A DNA stretch of 64,000 bases from JBAWYM01 sp037143575 (GCA_037143575.1 JBAWYM010000001.1:9753-73752), one strand, 5' to 3'; shown: positions 48,987 through 56,880, counted from the first letter of the stretch. Made by a program: numbers and translations. The notes: generated from the sequence alone by a model not told the origin.

Positions 48987-49379
48987 ATGCTTCACATACG
49001 ATCAACCGGTGAAAAAGGAAACGGCGTTTTTACTACTGCTGCAATCAGCAAAGGTGAAACTATCGAAGAATGCCCTGTGCTCATCCTTTCTCCCGAAGAT
49101 ACGAAAACACTCGAAAATACTATTCTGGATAATTACCTTTATCTGTGGGGGAAAGATCAATGCTGCATCGTCTTCGGTTACGGCATGCTTTACAACCACA
49201 GTGAACATCCTAATGTCACTGTCCGTGAAGATTTTGCGAACAATCGCTACATCCTCACTGCGCTACGTGACATCAAACCCAATGAGGAGCTCTGCCATAA
49301 CTATGCCGATGGTCGTCCTTCTGGCACGACGGTAGTGTTTACAGGTCACGAGTTTGAGTTCATCCACCCCAAAAGCTGA
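48987..49379 (+). CDS. SET-domain protein 1
   Basis: A 130-residue SET domain only: MLHIRSTGEKGNGVFTTAAI (SET-N), then IVFGYGMLYNHSEHPNVTVR with the N-H-S SAM-binding motif, and YILTALRDIKPNEELCHNYA with the C-terminal E-E-L-x-x-x-Y catalytic Tyr. It should be a SAM-dependent lysine methyltransferase of a small bacterial type; substrate unknown. A TTGACT-17-TTAGAG promoter precedes it. It is 82 bases upstream of efp. Confidence 0.88.
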   Translation: MLHIRSTGEKGNGVFTTAAISKGETIEECPVLILSPEDTKTLENTILDNYLYLWGKDQCCIVFGYGMLYNHSEHPNVTVREDFANNRYILTALRDIKPNEELCHNYADGRPSGTTVVFTGHEFEFIHPKS

Positions 49380-49460
49380 CGAAGTCCCGCGAAACCCTCC
49401 CGTATCCTTGACACTCCCCACCCCTCCTCAGCACACTGTGGTCCATCTTCCTCCTCATTT

Positions 49461-50027
49461 ATGTACGGAATTACCGAACTGAAACCCGGCCGCGCCATCC
49501 AGATCGACGGCATCCCTTACCTCATCATCTCCTCGATATTCGGCCGCAAGAGCCAGAGCAAGGCCAACATGCAGTGCAAGATCAAGAACATGCGCACCGG
49601 AGCGGTGATCCCCCGCAACTTCCAGGGAGCAGACATGATAGAGCCTGCAGATGTGGGGTACCGCAAATGCCAGTTCCTCTTTACCGATGGAGAGCAATTC
49701 ACCTTCATGGACCTCAATTCCTACGATCAATTTTTTCTCAACAAAGAGACGCTGGGACCGGTAGCGGACTTTCTCGTGGAAGGCGGCGAAGTGGATGCAC
49801 TCCTCTTCGAGGACAATCCCATCGGCATCAAGCTCCCATCAACTGTGGATCTGAAGGTGAAGGAGACGATCCCGGGAGTGAAGGGTGACACCGCAAGCGG
49901 CGGAGGCAAGCCTGCCACCATGGAGAGTGGCGTGGTGGTCTCCGTTCCGCTCTTCATCGAAGAAGGCGACATCGTCCGTGTGAATACGGAAACGGGCGAA
50001 TATATGAGAAAAGTGGATCAAAAATGA
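49461..50027 (+). CDS. efp: Elongation factor P with non-canonical tip
   Basis: A 188-residue three-domain EF-P (KOW-like I, OB II and III): ITELKPGRAIQIDGIPYLII, then FMDLNSYDQFFLNKETLG, and the family signature VKGDTASGGGKPATMESGVV. EF-P relieves ribosome stalling at proline runs. The tip loop reads FGRKSQSKANMQ; in an ungapped alignment with E. coli EF-P the modified Lys34 position is Gln32, with Lys at -2 and +2. The canonical lysylation, rhamnosylation and 5-aminopentanol routes therefore do not fit at this position. It is surrounded by four SET-domain genes. Confidence 0.96.
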   Translation: MYGITELKPGRAIQIDGIPYLIISSIFGRKSQSKANMQCKIKNMRTGAVIPRNFQGADMIEPADVGYRKCQFLFTDGEQFTFMDLNSYDQFFLNKETLGPVADFLVEGGEVDALLFEDNPIGIKLPSTVDLKVKETIPGVKGDTASGGGKPATMESGVVVSVPLFIEEGDIVRVNTETGEYMRKVDQK

Positions 50028-50048
50028 TCTACCACATGAATTGTTTTA

Positions 50049-50543
50049 CTATTTTTCCTCCGGAAGAATAAATTTGCGAAAACCCTGAGTGAGAATGCGC
50101 ACTTCATCCGGGTGGATATCTGCTAAAGTTTTAGCCATCGCGCCTCTGACTTCTTTAGGAATTTTTGTTGTAGCATCACCATCGAACTCAAAATAATTAC
50201 AATTGATTTCGCGACCCTTTGGAATAAATTTCCTTGCAACAGTAATACCCTCTGGGTGAGCAGCATCATTTTTTTGAATCGTATTGGAATCCTGTGCATG
50301 ATTCATCATTTGCGCAGCCGCATCGCAGAAAACATATCCACGCTGGGATCTGTACGCGTGCACATCGAGATCTTCCTTCTCTTGTTTGGATAAATTGGCA
50401 ACTGCATCGAGGGGAATGAGCCTGTCAATTCCCTCTCGGAATCTCCACACAATCGTGCCTGGATAAATATCTTCATCTGCAATCAATCCTTGTCCTGCAC
50501 CCGGTATTTCACTTGGTCCTACGTGTGCTTTCACTGTAATCAT
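50049..50543 (-). CDS. SET-domain protein 2
   Basis: A 164-residue SET-domain protein: ITVKAHVGPSEIPGAGQGLI at the start (SET-N G-x-G), CDAAAQMMNHAQDSNTIQKN (N-H motif), and FIPKGREINCNYFEFDGDAT (R-E-I-x-x-N-Y). It lacks post-SET Cys. A -10 TATAAT ends seven bases before the ATG (17-base spacing to TTGACT), so the start is leaderless at 50543 rather than at 50549. It diverges from SET protein 3. Confidence 0.85.
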   Translation of the reverse strand: MITVKAHVGPSEIPGAGQGLIADEDIYPGTIVWRFREGIDRLIPLDAVANLSKQEKEDLDVHAYRSQRGYVFCDAAAQMMNHAQDSNTIQKNDAAHPEGITVARKFIPKGREINCNYFEFDGDATTKIPKEVRGAMAKTLADIHPDEVRILTQGFRKFILPEEK

Positions 50544-50549
50544 AAGCAT

Positions 50550-50578
50550 ATTATAGATTATTATGCTATTATAGTCAA
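50550..50578 (-). promoter_or_regulatory. Promoter of SET-domain protein 2, leaderless
   Basis: Minus strand TTGACT (50578-50573), 17 bases, TATAAT (50555-50550); ATG begins at 50543, the expected start point. Confidence 0.75.
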
Positions 50579-50588
50579 TTTCCTTCAA

Positions 50589-50616
50589 TTGCAAACAGAT
50601 TTCATCTCCATAAGCT
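50589..50616 (+). promoter_or_regulatory. Promoter of SET-domain protein 3
   Basis: TTGCAA (50589-50594), 16 bases, TAAGCT (50611-50616); the ATG is at 50625. Divergent from the SET protein 2 promoter. Confidence 0.5.
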
Positions 50617-50624
50617 GTGCGCAA

Positions 50625-51200
50625 ATGATCGAACTCTTCTCCGGGTCTACGACTCACAAAGGAACAGGACTCTTCACCCGTCACGCTCTCGCCAAAGACG
50701 ACATCCTCCTCGAGATGCAGGGCCCGCGTCTCAATTTCGCAGAGCTCGTCGTCTCTCCGTACTACGCCGTGGATCACTACTTCCAGATCGCTGCGGACGA
50801 ATATATCGGATCCTCTGGTGGCCTGGATGATCTCATCAACCACTCCTGCGAACCCAATTGCGGCATACGCGAGAAGGATGGCCGGTTTTTCCTGTGCGCC
50901 ATTCGCGACCTGCCCGCAGGTACAGAAATCTCCTTCGACTACTCCACGGTGATGAATGACGGCAGCTACAAAATGGACTGCGCGTGCGGCAGCCCCGTTT
51001 GTCGGCGCGTCGTCGGAGACTTCCGGGATCTTCCCGAGCACCTCATGATCAAGTACCTCGGCCTCGGCATTGTCCTGCCCTACATCGCCAAGGATTTCGG
51101 CCACCTCAACGTTCCTGCTCCGGAAGTCGAGCGTGAACTCGTGCCGGTAAGAGCCCGGAAGAAGAAGCAGACGATGCGCCTGCAGCCGGCCATGGTCTGA
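50625..51200 (+). CDS. SET-domain protein 3 with post-SET cysteines
   Basis: A 191-residue protein: MIELFSGSTTHKGTGLFTRH (SET-N), LDDLINHSCEPNCGIREKDG (N-H-S-C-x-P-N-C), IRDLPAGTEISFDYSTVMND (E-I-S-F-D-Y), then post-SET MDCACGSPVCRRVVGDF. The post-SET Cys with the SET Cys can hold a zinc, as in eukaryotic-like histone lysine methyltransferases. A basic C-terminal tail (RARKKKQTMRLQP) may bind nucleic acid. ATG 50625 is preferred; upstream extension overlaps the promoter. Confidence 0.9.
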   Translation: MIELFSGSTTHKGTGLFTRHALAKDDILLEMQGPRLNFAELVVSPYYAVDHYFQIAADEYIGSSGGLDDLINHSCEPNCGIREKDGRFFLCAIRDLPAGTEISFDYSTVMNDGSYKMDCACGSPVCRRVVGDFRDLPEHLMIKYLGLGIVLPYIAKDFGHLNVPAPEVERELVPVRARKKKQTMRLQPAMV

Positions 51201-51466
51201 ACTGATCAGTGCAGATCACCACATCCGATTTTTACGATAGCTTTGTCTTCATCGATAAATGTTCTTTCTCGGATTACACAAATTCATTTTCCTTCCCGAA
51301 GTCGGTCGAATGGTTGTTCGGTGCATCTATCAGGACTGATCACGATGATGCGTTCTCATTTTCCGTTGCGAATACCAACCAGCGAACTTCAATCAAAATA
51401 CGACATCCAAAAAGTACAACCCATCTTTATTGCATCGTGGGATGAGATTACTACAATTCGCCGCAA
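51201..51466. other. Intergenic stretch between two SET genes
   Basis: No convincing gene; two overlapping ORFs of 75-78 codons in different frames have no recognisable features. The right end carries the promoter of the next gene: TTGCAT (51430-51435), 16 bases, TACAAT (51452-51457). Confidence 0.5.
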
Positions 51467-52036
51467 ATGAATGAACTGTACTTGGGCGCTACCGCCCACA
51501 AAGGAAATGGAGTCTTCTCGTCATCGGATATCCAGAGCGGAGACCTCATCATGGAGTTCACCGGCCCCCTCGTCACTCGCAGTGAACTTCCCCAGCCGTA
51601 CTCTTCCGTACTCGACCACTACACACAGGTGGACGAGGATTTGTACATGGGACCGTCTGGCGATCTGGATGACATCATCAATCACTCGTGCAATCCCAAC
51701 TGTGGACTCCGGGAAGAGGACGGCCGCCTGATGTGCTACGCCATCCGCGATATCGCGCAGGGCCAGGAACTGAGCTGGGACTACTCCACTATGCAGCAGA
51801 GCGGCTGGTGGGAAATGGACTGCCTGTGCGGGAGCGTGCTGTGCCGCGGTCGTATTGCGGACTTCCAGGATCTGCCCACATTCATCCGCCGCAAGTACCT
51901 GGACCTCCGGATCGTTGCACCCTACATCGCCAAGCAGTACGAGGAAGCACCGGTCCATGTTCGCCCGAAGCGTCGTGCTGTCCCGTCACGCAGGATGCAC
52001 CTGCCACTGATCGGTCAGGGAGCGGTGATGGCGTGA
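51467..52036 (+). CDS. SET-domain protein 4 with post-SET cysteines
   Basis: A 189-residue paralogue of SET protein 3: MNELYLGATAHKGNGVFSSS, LDDIINHSCNPNCGLREEDG, IRDIAQGQELSWDYSTMQQS, post-SET MDCLCGSVLCRGRIADFQDL, and a related C-terminal segment (RRKYLDLRIVAPYIAKQYEE against IKYLGLGIVLPYIAKDF in protein 3), ending in a basic tail. The two are a clear duplication that kept catalytic residues. ATG 51467 is ten bases after TACAAT. Confidence 0.9.
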   Translation: MNELYLGATAHKGNGVFSSSDIQSGDLIMEFTGPLVTRSELPQPYSSVLDHYTQVDEDLYMGPSGDLDDIINHSCNPNCGLREEDGRLMCYAIRDIAQGQELSWDYSTMQQSGWWEMDCLCGSVLCRGRIADFQDLPTFIRRKYLDLRIVAPYIAKQYEEAPVHVRPKRRAVPSRRMHLPLIGQGAVMA

Positions 52037-52054
52037 ACGAGCGGTGAGCGGATA

Positions 52055-52173
52055 AAGTGTCATCCTGAGGAGGAGCGCCGCAGCGCGACGTCTCGAAGGA
52101 GGACACGTCTTCGAGTATGCTTCGAGACGTCCTTCGCTTCGCTGCGCTCGCTCAGGACTCCTCAGCATGACAC
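52055..52173. repeat. R1 compound palindrome
   Basis: AAGTGTCATCCTGAGGAGGA...GCGCCGCAGCGCGACGTCTC then a GAGACGT partner and CTCAGGACTCCTCAGCATGA CACT. Multiple nested palindromes between SET protein 4 and tmk. Confidence 0.75.
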
Positions 52174-52241
52174 TCAGAACAGAATGACTGTGAAATCATT
52201 TTCAATTTATCCATTTTCCATTCGCCGTTATACTTCCCCCA

Positions 52242-52838
52242 ATGACTTCGCCCCTCTTCATCGTCCTGGAAGGCCCCGATGGTGCAGGAACCACCAAGCA
52301 CAGTGTCATCCTGGAAGAACGCCTGAAGCGCGAAGGGCACACAGTACTGAGAACATTCGAACCTACGGACGGGCCCATCGGTGCGCAGATTCGCGCTGAC
52401 CTGCGGGCAGGGAATCTCAGCGATCCGGAGGCGATTCAGCGAAGATTCTGCGAAGATCGTGCGTGGCATCTGGAACATGTCATCGAACCGGCCATGAAGA
52501 ATGGCACGATCGTCATTAGCGACCGGTATGCCGCATCCACCATCACCTACGGTCTGGCTCTCGGCATCGACCGCGCCATTCTGGAAGAAATGAATGCCGC
52601 ATTTCGAAAACCAGATATTCAGCTTTTCTTGTTGCCGCCATTCGCAATGCTTCAGGAGCGCCTCGCACGACGGGAATCCACCGATGCCTTCGAGAAAGCG
52701 GAATTCCAGAAGAAGGTCTATGCGGAGTACCGGAGGCTGGCGGCGGAAGATCCTTCTATTATCGTCATTGATACGTCGGGGGAGCTGGAAGTGGTGGCGG
52801 ATATTATTTTGAAAGCGACGAAGAAGAATGACGAATGA
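52242..52838 (+). CDS. tmk: Thymidylate kinase
   Basis: A 198-residue P-loop kinase: FIVLEGPDGAGTTKHSVILE (Walker A), then RTFEPTDGPIGAQIRADL, VISDRYAASTITYGLALGI (D-R-Y motif), and LLPPFAMLQERLARRESTDAF with the lid region. It phosphorylates dTMP to dTDP. TATACT ends eight bases before the ATG. Last residues KKNDE are followed at once by a repeat block. Confidence 0.95.
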   Translation: MTSPLFIVLEGPDGAGTTKHSVILEERLKREGHTVLRTFEPTDGPIGAQIRADLRAGNLSDPEAIQRRFCEDRAWHLEHVIEPAMKNGTIVISDRYAASTITYGLALGIDRAILEEMNAAFRKPDIQLFLLPPFAMLQERLARRESTDAFEKAEFQKKVYAEYRRLAAEDPSIIVIDTSGELEVVADIILKATKKNDE

Positions 52839-52990
52839 CCAAGGACCAAGCACCAATGACCAGGGAAATCCCAAATCAAAAGCACCAATGAGACGTTATA
52901 TCATTTTTGATTTGGTCATTGGTCATTCCTTGGTCATTGGAATTTGGGATTTGGTCATTCCGCGGTCATTGGGATTTGGTCATTCCGCTG
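52829..52990. repeat. TTGGTCATT / AATGACCAA repeat block
   Basis: At least four copies of TTGGTCATT (right half) and inverted AATGACCAA copies (left half), with GGGATTTGG units. It overlaps the 3' end of both tmk and rlmN, which converge. The left and right halves could fold into a large hairpin acting as a shared terminator. Confidence 0.6.
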
Positions 52991-54089
52991 CGGCTAATTG
53001 TCCACACGCCGCCGCAATATCCTCCCCCATCGTCCTCCTCTCCGTGACATCCAATCCATGCCGCAGGATTTCGGCTTTGAATGCCTCGATGTTGTCGCGC
53101 TTCGCCGCGAAGTAAATTTTGCCGGAGACCGGGTTTAAGGGAATCACATTGAGCTTGGGCGCTCCGGCACTCTTGATGTACCGCACGAGCTCCCGGGCGT
53201 GGTCCAGGGAATCATTCACGCCGCTGATCAGCGTGTACTCGAAGGTGACGTAGTGACGGCGATTGCCCTTCTCCACTTCGTAGCGCTTGCACCAGGTCGC
53301 GAGCTTGGTGAGGAAGTCGGGGACAGTGGAAGGAACGATTGCTGTACGACGCTTTTGATCGGCGCTATGAAGAGAAACCGCGATGCGCACATTGGGCCAG
53401 TCGGGATCGGTGAGGACTTTCTCGAGCGCAGGCAGAATGCCGACGGTGGAGAGCGTGATGTGCGTGGGACCGATGTCGGCATACGTCGTCCAGAGGTGAA
53501 TTGCCTTCTTCACGTTCTCGATGTTGTTGAAGGGCTCACCCATGCCCATAAAAACGACGTTGCTAATGCGCAGCATTGTCATCCTGAGCGGAGTCGAAGG
53601 ATGACAATGCGTGTTCATGGTTCGTTCCTCGACACGGCTCGGAATGACAGGACAATGCAGCAGATAGTTATTCCAAAACCGTATCTGATCCGCGATCTCA
53701 TCCGAAGATAAATTCCGCTTGAATCCCATCGCTCCGGTTGCGCAGAACACGCACCCCATCGCGCAGCCAATCTGGGAGGAGACGCACACCGTCCACTGAT
53801 CCTTGGCATTGGCCATCAGAACCGTCTCGAAGAGCTGCCCATCGCTTCCTTTCAACAATGCCTTGAACGTATCGCCGCGCTTGCTCTCGAGGACCTTCGA
53901 AGCCTCCACGGAAATCCACGGAATCTCCCGCGCGATGACCTCACGCATGGGTTTAGGGAAAACGGTAACGTCCTGCCAGCTCTTGAAATGGGGGCTAAAG
54001 ACTGCCTCTTCGATCTGCCGGGCTCTGAACTTCGGAACCTTGGGAAAGAGTTCCGCGAATCGCTCGGTGCGGGTAACGGGGACGGGCAT
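52980..54089 (-). CDS. rlmN: 23S rRNA/tRNA adenine-C2 methyltransferase RlmN
   Basis: A 369-residue radical-SAM enzyme. The cluster motif is QIGCAMGCVFCATGAMGFKR, then NVVFMGMGEPFNNIENVKKA and ISGVNDSLDHARELVRYIKS. The C-terminal catalytic Cys is in RTMGEDIAAACGQLAAAE. It adds a methyl group to A2503 of 23S rRNA and to A37 of some tRNAs. A stretch near residue 150-180 (CPVIPSRVEERTMNTHCHPS then TPLRMTMLRIS) is translated R1 repeat (53574-53653), lies between FWNNYLLH and NVVFMGMGEP, and is absent from other RlmN. The frame is kept. Confidence 0.95.
   Translation of the reverse strand: MPVPVTRTERFAELFPKVPKFRARQIEEAVFSPHFKSWQDVTVFPKPMREVIAREIPWISVEASKVLESKRGDTFKALLKGSDGQLFETVLMANAKDQWTVCVSSQIGCAMGCVFCATGAMGFKRNLSSDEIADQIRFWNNYLLHCPVIPSRVEERTMNTHCHPSTPLRMTMLRISNVVFMGMGEPFNNIENVKKAIHLWTTYADIGPTHITLSTVGILPALEKVLTDPDWPNVRIAVSLHSADQKRRTAIVPSTVPDFLTKLATWCKRYEVEKGNRRHYVTFEYTLISGVNDSLDHARELVRYIKSAGAPKLNVIPLNPVSGKIYFAAKRDNIEAFKAEILRHGLDVTERRTMGEDIAAACGQLAAAE
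53574..53653. repeat. R1 palindromic repeat inside rlmN
   Basis: TTGTCATCCTGAGCGGAGTC GAAGGATGACAATG joined to GTTCGTTCCTCGACACGGCT CGGAATGAC. It encodes about 26 residues in frame in the rlmN gene. Confidence 0.85.
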
Positions 54090-54106
54090 GGGGAGAGTAT
54101 AGAGGA

Positions 54107-54196
54107 AAGCCGTTTCCGTAGCTGGGGTTCTGCTTCCGTAGCTGGGGTTCACCTGTAGTGAGCTTGTCGAACTATGAACCCCAGCTACGGAAACTG
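54107..54196. repeat. CCGTAGCTGGGGTTC inverted repeat with R1 core
   Basis: GTTTCCGTAGCTGGGGTTC occurs twice in direct orientation (near 54110 and 54131) and once inverted as GAACCCCAGCTACGGAAAC (54175-54193); an R1 core (TAGTGAGCTTGTCGAACTA) is in the middle. It lies between the divergent rlmN and folD. Confidence 0.7.
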
Positions 54197-54207
54197 GGCT
54201 CCATCCC

Positions 54208-54236
54208 TTCCACTCTCCCCCGTCCATCCCTATCAT
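54208..54236 (+). promoter_or_regulatory. folD promoter, leaderless
   Basis: TTCCAC (54208-54213), 17 bases, TATCAT (54231-54236). The GTG start is at 54243, seven bases after the -10. Confidence 0.55.
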
Positions 54237-54242
54237 AGAACC

Positions 54243-55094
54243 GTGACTCCCCTTCTCCTCTCCGGCCGCGAAGCCGCCGACGCACTCCTCGCAGAACTCA
54301 AGCCGAAGGTCCAGGAACTCGATCCCAAGCTCGTGGTCGTGCAGGTGGGTGACGATCCGGCGAGTGCCAGCTACATCAAGCAGAAGATCAAGAGCTGCGA
54401 TGCTGTAGGGATGCGCCATGAGCACCGGCATCTTCCCGCAACGACGACGCTAAAGGAATTGATGGCACTCATTGACGAGCTGAATACCGATCCGGACGTC
54501 ACAGGATTCATCGTCCAAGTTCCCCTCCCCGGCGAACTCCAGAAGCACGTTCCGCAGATCATCCGCGCTATCGATCCCAAGAAAGACATCGATGGCTTCG
54601 GCGCCTATAACCTCGGCAAGATGTTCCTCTCCCAGGAATTCGAGCACCTGCCGCCGGCAACCCCGGCAGGAATTATCGCCATGCTGGATCACTACAAAAT
54701 TCCCGTTGCCGGTAAGCACGTCGTGGTCGTGGGACGGAGCAATACCGTCGGCAAGCCCATCGGCATCATGCTCCTCAACCGTGACGCCACAGTGACGCTC
54801 TGCCACAGCAAGACCGCGAACCTCGCAGAAATCACCAAGCAGGCCGATATCCTGATTGCGGCTGTAGGAAGACGTAACCTGATCACCGCTGCGATGGTGA
54901 AAGACGGAGTGGTCGTCATCGACGTCGGAATGAACAAGAACGACGAAGGTAAGCTCTGTGGGGATGTGGACTTCGATGAAGTTTCGAAGAAAGCCTCAGC
55001 GATTACTCCGGTCCCTGGTGGCGTAGGTCCGATGACGGTGGCGGCACTAATCAGGAATTGTGTGAGGGCGAAGGAACGACAACACGGAGAATAA
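54243..55094 (+). CDS. folD: Methylenetetrahydrofolate dehydrogenase/cyclohydrolase
   Basis: A 283-residue bifunctional enzyme: VVQVGDDPASASYIKQKIKS with the catalytic Tyr and Lys, TGFIVQVPLPGELQKHVPQI, KKDIDGFGAYNLGKMFLSQE, VVVVGRSNTVGKPIGIMLLN (NADP-binding) and ITPVPGGVGPMTVAALIRN. It interconverts one-carbon folates and supplies 10-formyl-THF for purine synthesis, matching the nearby purF and purD. The start GTG 54243 coincides with the predicted transcript start. Confidence 0.97.
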   Translation: MTPLLLSGREAADALLAELKPKVQELDPKLVVVQVGDDPASASYIKQKIKSCDAVGMRHEHRHLPATTTLKELMALIDELNTDPDVTGFIVQVPLPGELQKHVPQIIRAIDPKKDIDGFGAYNLGKMFLSQEFEHLPPATPAGIIAMLDHYKIPVAGKHVVVVGRSNTVGKPIGIMLLNRDATVTLCHSKTANLAEITKQADILIAAVGRRNLITAAMVKDGVVVIDVGMNKNDEGKLCGDVDFDEVSKKASAITPVPGGVGPMTVAALIRNCVRAKERQHGE

Positions 55095-55108
55095 CGGAAT
55101 AACAGATT

Positions 55109-55144
55109 ATCGGAATATCCGTCCAGTTATTCAGATATTCCGAT
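55109..55144. repeat. ATCGGAATATC inverted repeat
   Basis: ATCGGAATATC, 14 bases, GATATTCCGAT: an 11-pair perfect stem after folD without a T run. Short ATAACGGAATAAC copies flank it. Possibly a transcript-end structure. Confidence 0.5.
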
Positions 55145-55162
55145 ATTCATCACCTCGTTTTC

Positions 55163-55190
55163 TTGCGTCCCCAAAACAAATCGGTACTAT
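55163..55190 (+). promoter_or_regulatory. purF promoter
   Basis: TTGCGT (55163-55168), 16 bases, TACTAT (55185-55190). The expected start is 55197, which is a GTG opening a small ORF. Confidence 0.5.
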
Positions 55191-55196
55191 CTCTTC

Positions 55197-55295
55197 GTGG
55201 AAACACCGTTTCCCTCTGTTTCGGCCTTTCGGATTTCCTTCCGTCTGGCCCGCTTGCGCGTTCACCAAATCCAATCCCTAACCCCTAATCCCTAA
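55197..55295 (+). CDS. Possible purF upstream ORF
   Basis: A 32-codon ORF beginning GTG exactly seven bases after TACTAT and stopping five bases before the purF ATG (METPFPSVSAFRISFRLARL at the start). It has several Arg and Ser but no repeated codon runs. Either it is a leader peptide or it only reflects chance in a leaderless promoter context; no alternative hairpins with a T run are seen, so attenuation is not supported. Confidence 0.25.
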   Translation: METPFPSVSAFRISFRLARLRVHQIQSLTPNP

Positions 55296-55300
55296 CCCCC

Positions 55301-56803
55301 ATGTGTGGAATTATCGCTGTTTCCGGCTTCCGCGACGTCATCCAGGATCTGTATGACGGGCTACTCCTGCTCCAGCACCGCGGTCAGGATGCTGCGGGCA
55401 TCGTCACGTACAACAGCCAGTTCCATCTGAAGAAATCCAACGGCATGGTGCGCGACGTCTTCCACACACGCTCCCTGGAACGCCTGAAGGGAACGGTGGG
55501 AATCGGGCATGTGCGTTATCCCACGGCAGGCTGCTCGAGTGAATTCGAGGCACAGCCATTCTTCGTGAATACGCCTTTCGGTATCGCTTTGGCGCATAAC
55601 GGAAACCTCACAAATTCTGCGGATCTGCGCCGGTTCCTCTTGGAGCACGAGTACCGCCACCTCAATACCAATTCCGATTCCGAGGCACTCCTGAATATGC
55701 TCAGCGTAGCGCTCAAGAATCAGCGCCCCAAAGGTCACCTCTCCCCCGATCAGATCTTCAATGCGATGAAGAGTGTGTACCGGCACTGTAAGGGCGCCTA
55801 CTCCGCTGTTGCGCTCATCGGCGGCCAGGGCATCATCGGCTTCCGTGACCCGCACGGCATCCGCCCGCTCCAGCTCGGCAAACGGAAATTCGGTATGAAG
55901 GAGGAGTACATCATCGTCTCGGAAAATACCTGCATGAAGGCGCTCGAATTCGAATTCATCCGTGACATCCGCCCGGGAGAAGTGGTCTTCATCGATCACC
56001 AGAATCACCTCCACAGCCGCATCGTGCACCCGGGCATCCTCACCCCCTGCATCTTCGAGTGGGTCTACCTCGCAGCACCGGATTCCACCATCGACGGAGT
56101 GAACGTGTACAAGGCTCGCCTGCGCATGGGAGAGTACCTCGCAGCCCAAATCAAAGCCTCGGGCATCCACATCGATTCCGTCATTCCGATCCCCGATACG
56201 GGCCGCCCCAGTGCCGCAGGACTCGCCGACAAGCTCAAAGTCCGTTACCGCGAAGGCTTCGTGAAGAACCGCTACATCGGGCGCACCTTCATCATGCCGG
56301 GGCAGAGTCTGCGCAAGCGAAGTCTCCAATTCAAGCTCCACCCGATCGAGCTCGAGTTTAAAAATAACTCTGTCCTCCTCGTGGATGATTCCATCGTCCG
56401 GGGCAACACCTCTAAGAAGATCGTGGAGATCGCCCGCGAGGCAGGAGCCAAGAAAGTCTACTTCGCCACCGCAGCACCCCCAATCATCGCCCCAGACCCC
56501 TACGGTATCGATCTCCCGACGACCGATGAACTGATCGCCGGGGACAAGAGCATCGAGGAGATCCGCAAGTACATCGGCGCTGACGGACTCTTCTACGGCA
56601 AGATCGAAGATCTCCACAAGTCCATCCAACACGGTAATCCCCGCATCACCGCCTTCAGCGAAGGCTGCTTCACCAAGAAGTACCCCACCCCCGAAGTGAC
56701 ACCCAAGCTCCTCAGGGAAATGGGCTGCGGCCGCAATCAGACCCGCGATGCTTATCAGGATGAAGATGAGCCGGAGTCGCAGAAGATGCTGGCACTCGTG
56801 TAA
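55301..56803 (+). CDS. purF: Amidophosphoribosyltransferase
   Basis: A 500-residue protein. The N-terminal nucleophile is Cys2 (MCGIIAVSGFRDVIQD). The glutaminase domain follows with VGIGHVRYPTAGCSSEFEAQ and LAHNGNLTNSADLRRFLLEH. The PRTase domain has SVIPIPDTGRPSAAGLADKL and the PRPP loop VLLVDDSIVRGNTSKKIVEI. It commits PRPP to purine synthesis. ATG 55301 is fixed by the required Cys2. An R2 repeat separates it from purD. Confidence 0.98.
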   Translation: MCGIIAVSGFRDVIQDLYDGLLLLQHRGQDAAGIVTYNSQFHLKKSNGMVRDVFHTRSLERLKGTVGIGHVRYPTAGCSSEFEAQPFFVNTPFGIALAHNGNLTNSADLRRFLLEHEYRHLNTNSDSEALLNMLSVALKNQRPKGHLSPDQIFNAMKSVYRHCKGAYSAVALIGGQGIIGFRDPHGIRPLQLGKRKFGMKEEYIIVSENTCMKALEFEFIRDIRPGEVVFIDHQNHLHSRIVHPGILTPCIFEWVYLAAPDSTIDGVNVYKARLRMGEYLAAQIKASGIHIDSVIPIPDTGRPSAAGLADKLKVRYREGFVKNRYIGRTFIMPGQSLRKRSLQFKLHPIELEFKNNSVLLVDDSIVRGNTSKKIVEIAREAGAKKVYFATAAPPIIAPDPYGIDLPTTDELIAGDKSIEEIRKYIGADGLFYGKIEDLHKSIQHGNPRITAFSEGCFTKKYPTPEVTPKLLREMGCGRNQTRDAYQDEDEPESQKMLALV

Positions 56804-56812
56804 TTGGCGATT

Positions 56813-56880
56813 TCTTAATTTGCGAATGGCGATTTAGTCATCAATATATCGCAACTCGCAAATTTTAAATCGCAAATAGT
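56813..56880. repeat. R2 palindromic repeat
   Basis: GGCGATTTCTTAATTTGCGA ATGGCGATTT on the left, ATCGCAACTCGCAAATTTTA AATCGCAAAT on the right. It lies in the purF-purD gap. Confidence 0.75.

Noticed and set aside
51209..51470. Two overlapping ORFs of 75-78 codons between SET genes
   Set aside because: They overlap in different frames, lack any recognisable feature, and the right end is the promoter of the next SET gene.
55361..56632. A 423-codon minus-strand ORF opposite purF
   Set aside because: Antisense shadow of purF; no motif, no start context, and purF is certain.
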